DNA of 35,904 nt from Actinomycetota bacterium (lineage in GTDB: Bacteria; Actinomycetota; Thermoleophilia; Gaiellales; Gaiellaceae), in the NCBI GenBank assembly GCA_013821525.1, contig JACDGR010000004.1:1-35904 (forward strand), read 5' to 3'. Shown one piece after another: positions 15,884 to 22,881 of this stretch. The position numbers and the translations under genes are program-made. The notes beneath the pieces were generated by a model. That model ran no database searches, was not told the origin of the DNA, and worked only from the letters and a program-made list of their open reading frames with translations. The first letter of the stretch is position 1; every line of letters begins with the position of its first letter.

Positions 15884-17215
15884 TTACGCGCTGACCGTGC
15901 CGATGATGTTCGCGCTGTGAATCGCGCCGGCGAGCTTGCCGGTGAAGAACACGTTGTTGAGCGTGCGGCTGATCTTGTCGGCGGTCGCGATGTTGGCGAC
16001 GACGGGCGTGGTCACCGTGAACTCGGGCGACTGTGCCAAGATGCCCTTGTCCACCGCGCGCTTGAGAGCGCCTCGGAGCGCGGCCTCGATCATCGCGACG
16101 CCTTGGTCCGTGTACGGAACCTTTGGTGCGCCGGCGAGCGTGCCGAAGACCGACGTGGTGATGTCCGAGATGAGCGCGTCGAGTCCGCGCGTCACGTCGA
16201 TGTAATTGCCCGATCCCACCTTGCCGTCAAACGTCATCGACAGGCCAGCCACCGATTCGTAACTGTTGCCGTTACGCGCAACGATGTTCGTGCGGTGCGT
16301 CGACGTCATCATGAACGTCGGGATCGTCGCCAGCGTCTTGAATTTCCAGGTCTCGGAGCCCGGGGTGTACGGCAGGCACTTGCCCATCCATGCGAAGTCC
16401 GCGAACACCGACGGGAACGGGTGATAGAACCCGGCCGAGCGCGCGTAGGCGTTCGTCTTGATCGTGTCGATCAGGTCCGCGTTACCAACCGCAGTGAGCA
16501 CCGTGGAGGTGTCCTGTGACTGGCAGATGAACAGCCGGTTGTTGGATTCGATCCAGCCCGCAGCCGCGACGCCGATCAGCTTGCTGTTGAACGTGTTACC
16601 GAAGCCGTACCAGTTGGGATTCTCCGCGGTGATCGCGATGAGGTCGGCGGCGATGCCAGCGTCGATCTCCGTCTCGCTGATTCGCATGTCGGCGGGGTTG
16701 ATGACCTCGACTGAGAACCAAGCGCCCGCAGTATTGCCGGTGATCGTGACCGGGCTCGAGGCGCCGGCGGCCGTGTAGTTCTTGGACGCGACCGCATTGA
16801 GCGCGGTGACGATGCCAGCGGCCCACAGCGCATCGGTCGGGGTGCCACTCGATGTGAAGGTCACGTTCTGATCTGCGAAGCCCTGGCCGCGAACCTGGAG
16901 CGTGTACGTGTACGTAGCTTGCGTGAGCGGCGTGTTCGCGGTGAGCGACAGCACCTTAGTCGGCTTGTTCACCATGCGACCGACCATCACGGTCGTCGGC
17001 GCGGGGTTCTGCGAGAACAGCGCGGTGCCAGCGCGATACTCAGGGCTCGTGGTGACCGGAAAGTCGGTCGCGAGGCCCGCGAGGTTGTTATAGGTGCGCG
17101 TGCGTTCGGTCCAGGTCGCCGAGTAGCTCGGGATGAGCGGCACGCCGAAGCCCGGCAACGTTGGACCCGCCGAGGTCTGCGTGATCGCAACGGTGACGTA
17201 ATCCGATAGCGCCAT
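15884..17215 (-). CDS. Tail sheath protein (DUF3383-type)
   Basis: 443 aa, ATG at 17213-17215 with GGTGGCGGC just upstream, inside a possible small hairpin. The N-terminus (I-T-Q-T-S-A-G-P-T-L-P-G-F-G-V-P-L-I) and the block Y-N-N-L-A-G-L-A-T-D-F followed by S-P-E-Y-R-A-G-T-A-L-F-S-Q-N-P-A-P are those of DUF3383 sheath proteins. The C-terminal L-I-S-D-I and G-V-A-M-I-E-A-A-L-R-G-A-L-K-R-A blocks match. This contractile sheath defines the phage as myovirus type. Confidence 0.93.
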   Translation of the reverse strand: MALSDYVTVAITQTSAGPTLPGFGVPLIPSYSATWTERTRTYNNLAGLATDFPVTTSPEYRAGTALFSQNPAPTTVMVGRMVNKPTKVLSLTANTPLTQATYTYTLQVRGQGFADQNVTFTSSGTPTDALWAAGIVTALNAVASKNYTAAGASSPVTITGNTAGAWFSVEVINPADMRISETEIDAGIAADLIAITAENPNWYGFGNTFNSKLIGVAAAGWIESNNRLFICQSQDTSTVLTAVGNADLIDTIKTNAYARSAGFYHPFPSVFADFAWMGKCLPYTPGSETWKFKTLATIPTFMMTSTHRTNIVARNGNSYESVAGLSMTFDGKVGSGNYIDVTRGLDALISDITTSVFGTLAGAPKVPYTDQGVAMIEAALRGALKRAVDKGILAQSPEFTVTTPVVANIATADKISRTLNNVFFTGKLAGAIHSANIIGTVSA

Positions 17216-17244
17216 GCCGCCACCGTGCGGCGGTAGCGCTCACG

Positions 17245-17257
17245 GGCTCCGAAATTA
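17245..17257 (-). promoter_or_regulatory. Recurrent leader motif, copy 3
   Basis: GGCTCCGAAATTA on the plus strand, 29 nt upstream of the sheath start; its TAA is the stop codon of the neck gene. Between motif and start is a possible hairpin with CCGCC and GGCGG arms that would cover the ribosome binding site. Confidence 0.5.
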
Positions 17258-18166
17258 CGGGCCGATGACGGTCAGGCTCGTCGGCGGCGCAGGTATCTGA
17301 TCGGTCGCGTTCACGATCTGGATGTACGTCGACGTTTCAACGATCTCCGACGCGAGGTGGAGATGCACGGTCGCAATCGCGCGCGGCTCAAAGCGGACCG
17401 TGTTCACAACGCCGTCGATCGATTGGATGCTCTCGACCCACCCGATACCGATACCGGCCGCTGACAGCGCAGCCTCTCGCGTCTCGAGCGCGTACGAGCT
17501 GATCGCATCGTTGAGGATGGCGAAAGGCGAGGTAACACCCGTGGCGCCGCCTCCGGTGGGAGCGCCGGCGAAACACTGCAACGTCAGGATGGCCTGCCGC
17601 GGTCCGCGCAGCTTACTCGTGACCTCGGCGCCGGGCACGAACGTGGTCCCGCTGATCGTGACCGTGCCGGTGCCTGCCGAGCTCAGCGCGATGACCGTCG
17701 GGCTCGCAGCCACGGCCAGCTGAAACGTCGCGGCGAGCTGCAGCGTGTTGGCGTTGATCACGACAGGCCAATAACTCACGCCTGGAGTAAGCCCGCCGGG
17801 GACGGCGCCTGCGCCTGCGCTGTCGAAGGAGCCATCGTACGAGCCATCGTACGAGCCCGTAGCGGTTCCGGTGCTCGCCACTGTGAGCGGGCCCTGTCCG
17901 GTGACGAGCCCGTGCGCGGTGACGGTGAGCGAGTTGCCGGCCTGCGCGGTGACCGCGAGCGGCCCGATTGGCACAGGATTATCTTCCCGTGCTCGCCAGT
18001 CGCGGCCCGAGCGGTTGAACACGGTCATGCGCAGCGAGATGAACTCGCCGACCGGTCGTGGCGCGGTCTGTTGCGCCCACACGACGTGGTCCGAGGCGAG
18101 GCCGGAGCCTGCCGTGATCCACGCCTGTATGGCATCCTCGACGCTGGCCCATGCGAGCGCGCTCAT
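17255..18166 (-). CDS. Neck/tail terminator-like protein (LIC_12616 type)
   Basis: 303 aa from the ATG at 18164-18166 (TGATG with the next gene upstream). The N-terminus (W-A-S-V-E-D-A-I-Q-A-W-I-T-A-G-S-G-L, then W-A-Q-Q-T-A-P-R-P-V-G-E-F-I-S-L-R) and C-terminus (Y-I-Q-I-V-N-A-T-D-Q-I, P-P-T-S-L-T-V-I-G-P) fit the gp12/LIC_12616 neck protein family. The family core is split by an insertion of roughly 110 residues with strand-rich Thr/Gly/Ala content, containing the S-Y-D/S-F-D repeat. The insertion may be a surface-exposed domain. Confidence 0.75.
   Translation of the reverse strand: MSALAWASVEDAIQAWITAGSGLASDHVVWAQQTAPRPVGEFISLRMTVFNRSGRDWRAREDNPVPIGPLAVTAQAGNSLTVTAHGLVTGQGPLTVASTGTATGSYDGSYDGSFDSAGAGAVPGGLTPGVSYWPVVINANTLQLAATFQLAVAASPTVIALSSAGTGTVTISGTTFVPGAEVTSKLRGPRQAILTLQCFAGAPTGGGATGVTSPFAILNDAISSYALETREAALSAAGIGIGWVESIQSIDGVVNTVRFEPRAIATVHLHLASEIVETSTYIQIVNATDQIPAPPTSLTVIGP
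17823..17857 (-). repeat. SYD/SFD-coding short tandem repeat
   Basis: GAGCCATCGTAC occurs twice in tandem with a third partial copy, encoding S-Y-D-G-S-Y-D-G-S-F-D on the minus strand, inside the inserted domain of the neck protein. Similar amino-acid motif to the tract at 5427-5511. Confidence 0.75.
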
Positions 18167-18546
18167 CAAGGCACCCTCTGCCTGGCCACGCTGACCTTGT
18201 AGAACGTCACGCCTGACATGTTCCAGGGACCGATCACGCTAGCCACGGAATACGTATCCCCCGCGATCACGAGTGTGTCCGGCACGTCAACCGGGCTCAT
18301 GGTGACGAGCGCCGTGGTGGTCCACAGCACTTTGGTGTCTTCCGAGAATTGGCCCTCGGCCATCACCTTGAGGTCGCGACCCGAGCCGGGCTGCACAACC
18401 GCGTCGATCGTGAACGTCGTCGGCGTGCCCGCCGTGTAACGGCCGTTGACGTACGTGCCAGCCGGGGTGCGCGTGACGACGTAGCCGCTTGGCGTGCCGT
18501 CGGCGGCTGCCGTTGAGAAATGCGCGATGGTCTCAAGGATGCTCAT
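18166..18546 (-). CDS. Head-completion/neck protein candidate
   Basis: 126 aa, ATG at 18544-18546. A beta-rich small protein (G-Y-V-V-T-R-T-P-A-G, T-F-T-I-D-A-V-V-Q-P-G-S-G-R-D-L, D-T-L-V-I-A-G-D-T-Y-S-V-A) with the features of small head-closure or stopper proteins. Position between the gp10-like and terminator-like genes supports this; the family is not certain. One-base overlaps (TGATG) on both sides. Confidence 0.65.
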   Translation of the reverse strand: MSILETIAHFSTAAADGTPSGYVVTRTPAGTYVNGRYTAGTPTTFTIDAVVQPGSGRDLKVMAEGQFSEDTKVLWTTTALVTMSPVDVPDTLVIAGDTYSVASVIGPWNMSGVTFYKVSVARQRVP

Positions 18547-18998
18547 CAGTCCTCGACGGCGAAAGTGATCGCATTGATGAGCTGCCCCGTGTCAACAAGC
18601 GCCACGCTCGAGCCCTTGCGTGCGATCGTCTCAGGCGCCAGCGCGGGCGCGATGTTGGATCGAATCGTCTTCTTGACCTCAGCCGCCGCCCAGGTGCCGA
18701 GCAGGCCGAGCGCTTGGGTTTCGTCCATCTTGCCCGCGATGATCGCAGCGACGAGCTTGGCGCACATCGCCTTGAGCCCGTCGGCGCCATGGCCGTAGAA
18801 CGTCGAGCGCAGGAACGACCGCTCGGGAATCGTCGAGGTGCCGAACTCGTGGAACGCGGCGATCTCCGCGATGGACACGCCGTTCTCTAGCCCACCATCG
18901 TCAAACACGCCCACCCGGACCTTGCGACGAGGCTTGCCGACGGCTGCGAGGATGGCCTTCCAGCGCGAGTCATCGCCGCCGCCGAGCTCCTTAGTCAC
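18546..18998 (-). CDS. HK97 gp10-like / virion morphogenesis protein
   Basis: 150 aa, GTG at 18996-18998. V-R-V-G-V-F-D-D, A-E-I-A-A-F-H-E-F-G-T-S-T-I-P-E-R-S-F-L-R and the end A-L-V-D-T-G-Q-L-I-N-A-I-T-F are hallmarks of the phage virion morphogenesis/gp10-like family found near the head-tail junction. It is coupled to its neighbours by one-base overlaps. Confidence 0.88.
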   Translation of the reverse strand: MTKELGGGDDSRWKAILAAVGKPRRKVRVGVFDDGGLENGVSIAEIAAFHEFGTSTIPERSFLRSTFYGHGADGLKAMCAKLVAAIIAGKMDETQALGLLGTWAAAEVKKTIRSNIAPALAPETIARKGSSVALVDTGQLINAITFAVED

Positions 18999-19348
18999 TA
19001 CAGCACCTGGGGGCCACGCGTAGCCGGTGGCATGAGCGCGAGCAGCGCCATCCCGTAGCTCGTCATGCCCAGTTGTCCGCGCCCCATGAACGGAGCCGCG
19101 TACGTGCGCGACATGCCGCCGACTGACTCGCCGATCAGTGGCCCCGACACGCCGAGCCGGATCATCGCTGCCAGATGCGCCGCGTACAGGATGCGCGCGA
19201 GCCGCAACATCGGATCGGCCTCACCGCCGAACAGCCCGACCGCGAGTCGAACGTTAGCCACGCCGAGAATGTCGGATTGCGACGCGAGGGCGACAGTGGC
19301 GAGCTCGGGGGCCGCCGCAATCACGTCGGACCAGCTCACCGCCGCCAT
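18998..19348 (-). CDS. DUF4054-type head-tail connector
   Basis: 116 aa. The pattern of an N-terminal helix (F/W-S-D-V-I-A-A-A-P-E-L), then L-R-L-A-R-I-L-Y-A-A-H-L-A-A, followed by Ser/Gly-rich and Y-G-M-A-L-L-A-L segment fits the DUF4054 adaptor family (Q-Y-G in the family is close to S-Y-G here). Position after the capsid cluster is standard. Confidence 0.8.
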   Translation of the reverse strand: MAAVSWSDVIAAAPELATVALASQSDILGVANVRLAVGLFGGEADPMLRLARILYAAHLAAMIRLGVSGPLIGESVGGMSRTYAAPFMGRGQLGMTSYGMALLALMPPATRGPQVL

Positions 19349-19351
19349 GAG

Positions 19352-19705
19352 TTACGCCGAGACCGCGAAGAGGCAAGCGTTGCCGGCGATGGCGTCCGCG
19401 AGAACTGCGAGCTTCGCGCCCTGGCTACCGTCGACCACGATTTCGCTGCCGGCCTTCACGAACCGCGAGCCGATCGCTTTGGCAGCCGTAGGGTTCGAGC
19501 CCTGCGACAGCCACACGTCTTGCGTCGCGATGAACACGAACACACCGCCGCCAACCAGCGCAGCGCCGATGCCGGCAAATTGCGAGCTCGTGGCGGTGAA
19601 CGCTAGGAAGTCGCTCGTGTACGCGGTGCCGCTACCGGCAGCCGCATACCAGCTATTGAAATCCGTCGCGCCGACCAGGCCAGGGCGCTTGAGAGTAATC
19701 GACAT
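19352..19705 (-). CDS. Small virion-region protein, unknown
   Basis: 117 aa, ATG at 19703-19705. Beta-rich, Gly/Ala/Ser-rich, with I-T-L-K-R-P-G-L-V-G at the start and a middle G-V-F-V-F-I-A-T-Q-D-V-W-L-S-Q-G. No family recognised; a head decoration or connector accessory is possible from its position behind the major capsid gene. A GC-rich inverted repeat lies in the 43-base gap before it (about 19719-19739). Confidence 0.55.
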   Translation of the reverse strand: MSITLKRPGLVGATDFNSWYAAAGSGTAYTSDFLAFTATSSQFAGIGAALVGGGVFVFIATQDVWLSQGSNPTAAKAIGSRFVKAGSEIVVDGSQGAKLAVLADAIAGNACLFAVSA

Positions 19706-19748
19706 GCAGCACTCCAGCGCCCGCCGTCACAGCGGGCTGTAGCTCGGG

Positions 19749-20723
19749 TTAGATGCCGACGCCGTACGAGATTGCGACCGGGTACTTCGAGACCACGCCA
19801 CCGGTCTTCATGTACGAGTTGATGATCCACATCAGGTTGCGTGCCTGCGGTGGCTCCGGGGTCCACTCTTGCGAAACGATCGCACCGACCGCGACCGGAT
19901 CGTTCGGGAACGCGACCATGGTGTTCGCGGGCGCGTTCCACCACGGCTCGATGCTCTCGATGTACGGACAATTCGCCATCGCGAACGCGAGCGCGGTGGT
20001 ATCCGAGACCGAGCCGAGCCGCTTCTGGATCGCGTAGTTATATTGCGCGACCGGCAGGATGATCTTGAACTTCTGCCAGATCTGCTTGGTGACCGCGTAC
20101 AAGTTGGCCGCGATGCCCATGATGTCGGCCGCGACCTCGTCGCCAGTGGCGTTCGGCGCCTGGAGGGTTCCCCAGTTGGTGCCACCGAGCTGCTTGGTAA
20201 TCGGCGTGTACGGAGTCGTGCCGGTCTGGTTGTACAGACCGAGAACGCCCGTGATCGTGGTGCCGTCCGGCATCGTGCCCGCGGCAAGCAGGTAGTCGAC
20301 GCCGACTTCGCACGCGTACCGAGCCGCCTGTGCTTTGAGCGCATCGAGCGGGAAGCCCGTTGCCGCTGCCGCCTGGATCTCGAAGATGTCGTACCCGTAC
20401 GCATCGCCGATCGGGACGATGCGGCTCGTGAACTGCGAGCCCGCCACATTCACCATCGGCAGATCATCACCCATGTTCGCGATCAGCTTACCGATGCCGT
20501 ACTCCTTGTACTGGCCATAGGTGTACGCATGCATCGTCGACGGCACCGAGATCGATGGCAGCAAGCGCCGACCCATAAGGGCCGGGTACTTGACCATGTA
20601 CGCCTGCGTATCGATGTATTCGAGCTGGCGAAGGAAGAATACGGACTCGCCCTGATCGAGGCGGCCGACGGTCTTGGAATCGGCTGCGTCGATCGTGTAG
20701 CGGCCGTGAGAAACGAGAGTCAT
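19749..20723 (-). CDS. Major capsid protein (DUF2184-type)
   Basis: 324 aa, ATG at 20721-20723. F-F-L-R-Q-L-E-Y-I-D, L-P-S-I-S-V-P-S and the glycine-tolerant A-Y-T-Y-G-Q-Y-K-E-Y-G segment belong to the DUF2184 capsid family (HK97 fold). A-A-A-A-T-G-F-P-L-D-A-L-K-A-Q-A-A-R-Y-A-C-E (the long spine helix) and V-G-A-I-V-S-Q-E-W-T-P-E-P-P-Q-A-R-N follow as expected. It assembles on the scaffold made from the DUF2213 gene. Confidence 0.93.
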   Translation of the reverse strand: MTLVSHGRYTIDAADSKTVGRLDQGESVFFLRQLEYIDTQAYMVKYPALMGRRLLPSISVPSTMHAYTYGQYKEYGIGKLIANMGDDLPMVNVAGSQFTSRIVPIGDAYGYDIFEIQAAAATGFPLDALKAQAARYACEVGVDYLLAAGTMPDGTTITGVLGLYNQTGTTPYTPITKQLGGTNWGTLQAPNATGDEVAADIMGIAANLYAVTKQIWQKFKIILPVAQYNYAIQKRLGSVSDTTALAFAMANCPYIESIEPWWNAPANTMVAFPNDPVAVGAIVSQEWTPEPPQARNLMWIINSYMKTGGVVSKYPVAISYGVGI

Positions 20724-20735
20724 GGCAGGTCCCTT

Positions 20736-21140
20736 TCAGCCGACGTAACGGCCGTGAACGACGAGGCGAACGTTGATCGTCAACGCGCCGGTGAGAGTGA
20801 GAACGCAGTCGACGAGCTCGCCCTTGGCAGCGACACGGTTGCTGATCGGGGCTTGTCCGGTTTCGGCGAGAGGCGTGAACACAGCGGACGTGCCCGCCGT
20901 GATCGCGTTGCCGTTGATCGTGAAGGTGCCGCACGAGCGACCACCGACGCGGAGATTGAACGTGAAGTAGTTCGCACCACTCGAAGCGATCGTGGTGTCA
21001 CTGAACACCTCGACGCTGTCGATGCGGAACGCGCGCGGAGCCGTGAACAGGCCCGCGGTGCCCGTTGCCGATGCCGAGAGCGGAACGATCGCGTCGTAGA
21101 ACTCTTGGCCGAGAACGTTAGGGTCTCTGGCGATCGGCAT
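20736..21140 (-). CDS. Head-region structural protein, unknown
   Basis: 134 aa, ATG at 21138-21140. Predicted almost entirely beta (I-D-S-V-E-V-F-S-D-T, T-F-T-I-N-G-N-A-I-T-A-G, V-D-C-V-L-T-L-T-G-A-L-T-I-N-V-R-L). This is like a decoration or spike domain. Between the cement-like and capsid genes, so likely on the head surface. Confidence 0.6.
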   Translation of the reverse strand: MPIARDPNVLGQEFYDAIVPLSASATGTAGLFTAPRAFRIDSVEVFSDTTIASSGANYFTFNLRVGGRSCGTFTINGNAITAGTSAVFTPLAETGQAPISNRVAAKGELVDCVLTLTGALTINVRLVVHGRYVG

Positions 21141-21145
21141 CTGGG

Positions 21146-21682
21146 TTAGTCCGCCGTGAACTGGTTGCGGAGCAACATGTCAAACTCGACGCGACAGATG
21201 CCGTTGGCAACCGCCGTGTCGAGGTAGCGACAGCCGGTGAGCAACATCGACAGGCCTGCGCCCGCCGACGTGGTGCGGAAGGTTCCCGTGCCGTTACCGG
21301 CAACGGTGTTGCGAATGCGAACCGGGGAAGCAGTGGTGACCGCTTCCTCGACCTGCACCCACAGACGGCCGCGACGCGACACGCCGAACTGGACGCCCGG
21401 CAGGATGCCGATGCGGCCCGCGGCATCAGCCACGGAGCCCATCTCGGTATTGACCTGCGTCGCCGCCGAGTAGGTGCAGATGCCGATGAGGCGATTGACG
21501 TTGCCGGCAGTCGGCAGCATCGCGCCCGCGTCGGTGGTGCCCTGCATGAGCATGACACCCCAGGGAATCTGGCTAGACGTCTCGGAGCTGACGTAGCTCG
21601 CGACGTCCTTCAAGAACGTGGTGTCCGCGATCATGCCGGGGAAGCCCGGCGTGAAGAGCGCAACGGTAGATTGACCGGGCAT
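21146..21682 (-). CDS. Structural cement-like protein (gp24/DUF2190-type)
   Basis: 178 aa. The layout S-Q-I-P-W-G-V-M-L-M-Q-G-T, L-I-G-I-C-T-Y, I-G-I-L-P-G-V-Q-F-G-V-S-R-R-G-R-L-W-V-Q-V-E-E-A-V fits phage cement or decoration proteins that bind between capsomers. It lies between the scaffold and capsid genes, the usual place. Confidence 0.8.
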   Translation of the reverse strand: MPGQSTVALFTPGFPGMIADTTFLKDVASYVSSETSSQIPWGVMLMQGTTDAGAMLPTAGNVNRLIGICTYSAATQVNTEMGSVADAAGRIGILPGVQFGVSRRGRLWVQVEEAVTTASPVRIRNTVAGNGTGTFRTTSAGAGLSMLLTGCRYLDTAVANGICRVEFDMLLRNQFTAD

Positions 21683-21685
21683 TGG

Positions 21686-22825
21686 TTAGCTCACCTTCGA
21701 AACGTGACCGGCCAGAACTTCGGCGCGGTGGGTTTGGTTGAGAGTTGCGTTCTCGTTGTCGCGCGCGATCCGCGCCTTCTCGGCCGGCGACTCGGCGAGC
21801 GAGGCATCCGCGCGACCTTGATTGATCACGCTCATCGCGCCCTGCATGACCGCCGTCGAAGCGCCAACGCGCTCGACCGCTGCGTCGAAGCGAGCCGCGA
21901 CGTAGTCGTTGCTTTTGTCAGCTGCGACATCCGCGCCGGTGACCTGCTTGATCACGGCAAGATGAATCGCGCGATCGTCGAGGGCATCGAGCTTGACCGC
22001 GGCACCGAGGATCGGACCAGACTTGGTCTCGAGCTCGACGCGCGCGCGAACGAGCGACGGCGTCGCGGAGGCCGCATCAGTGCGGGCCTTCTTCTCGTTC
22101 TTGAGCTCCTCGGTGAGCGAATCAAGACGTGCCGTGACAGCGTCGAGATTCGATTTGTGAGACGCGCCAACGGTCGTGGCTGCATCCGCGCGGGCCTTCT
22201 CGGCGCCGAGCTTTTCATTGGCAGCTGCGAGCGCAACAAGAGCTTCTTTGAGATCCATGGAGTCGTTCCTTTGCGCGCTCGGCGCCGTTTCATCGTCGGT
22301 CATAAATTCGGCATCCATTCGGAGCCGCGCGGAATCGGCGCGACCGCGTTGCACGATCGCGAGGTGGTTGCCGCGGATGTTTCGCTGCACGGCGTCGTAG
22401 CGCGTGCCGTCGGGCGCGATGCCCGGCGTCTCGTCGAGGTCGCACTCGTAGCCGCAGGAGACCTGCAACTTGCCGGCGTCCATCTTCGCGATCATCTTGG
22501 CGTCATGGATCGCGACCGAGCCGATCACGTGATCGTCGTCGGCGCGCACGTCGTTACCCGTGGTGCCAACCGAGTACTGCGCCGCGTTCGCCGCGGTCAG
22601 CAGCTCGGGCGGGTGGTCGTCGGTGACCGGGACAAGATTGAAGCTCTCGAGTGATGCCGGCGAGAACACCTCGGTGTCGGGTCGGTACTCGCGAGTGATG
22701 CCGCCGCCCGGCTTTGCGTACGTGAACACACCCGAGCGGGTGAGGTGGGCCTCGGCGACAACGGTCCCGTTGTCGCGGCGCTTGGCCGGCGAGAGGGTCC
22801 CCTTGTCGTAGTGCTGCACCCGCAT
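21686..22825 (-). CDS. Prohead protease/scaffold fusion (DUF2213-type)
   Basis: 379 aa, ATG at 22823-22825. Residues 1-170 are the protease: L-V-P-V-T-D-D-H-P-P-E (H71) and L-Q-V-S-C-G-Y-E-C-D-L (S123) give the Ser/His pattern of DUF2213. Residues about 190-270 are a charged coiled-coil, the scaffold, and the last 100 follow the conserved family end. An internal ATG at 22256-22258 (residue 190) has AAAGGA upstream, so a scaffold-only product is likely. It processes and shapes the prohead, and is removed on maturation. A leader motif lies 32 nt upstream. Confidence 0.9.
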   Translation of the reverse strand: MRVQHYDKGTLSPAKRRDNGTVVAEAHLTRSGVFTYAKPGGGITREYRPDTEVFSPASLESFNLVPVTDDHPPELLTAANAAQYSVGTTGNDVRADDDHVIGSVAIHDAKMIAKMDAGKLQVSCGYECDLDETPGIAPDGTRYDAVQRNIRGNHLAIVQRGRADSARLRMDAEFMTDDETAPSAQRNDSMDLKEALVALAAANEKLGAEKARADAATTVGASHKSNLDAVTARLDSLTEELKNEKKARTDAASATPSLVRARVELETKSGPILGAAVKLDALDDRAIHLAVIKQVTGADVAADKSNDYVAARFDAAVERVGASTAVMQGAMSVINQGRADASLAESPAEKARIARDNENATLNQTHRAEVLAGHVSKVS

Positions 22826-22857
22826 CTGCCGCCCACCCTGCGGGGTGCCGGGTGCGT

Positions 22858-22870
22858 GGCTCCGAAATTA
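22858..22870 (-). promoter_or_regulatory. Recurrent leader motif, copy 4
   Basis: GGCTCCGAAATTA on the plus strand, 32 nt upstream of the protease/scaffold start and 12 bases after the MuF gene stop. A small hairpin (CACCC, GGGTG) lies between it and the start codon. Confidence 0.5.
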
Positions 22871-22881
22871 CGGGGCGAGCA

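Noticed and set aside
19869-21149. 426-codon rightward open frame
   Set aside because: Spans the antisense of capsid and neighbouring genes across gene borders; shadow composition.
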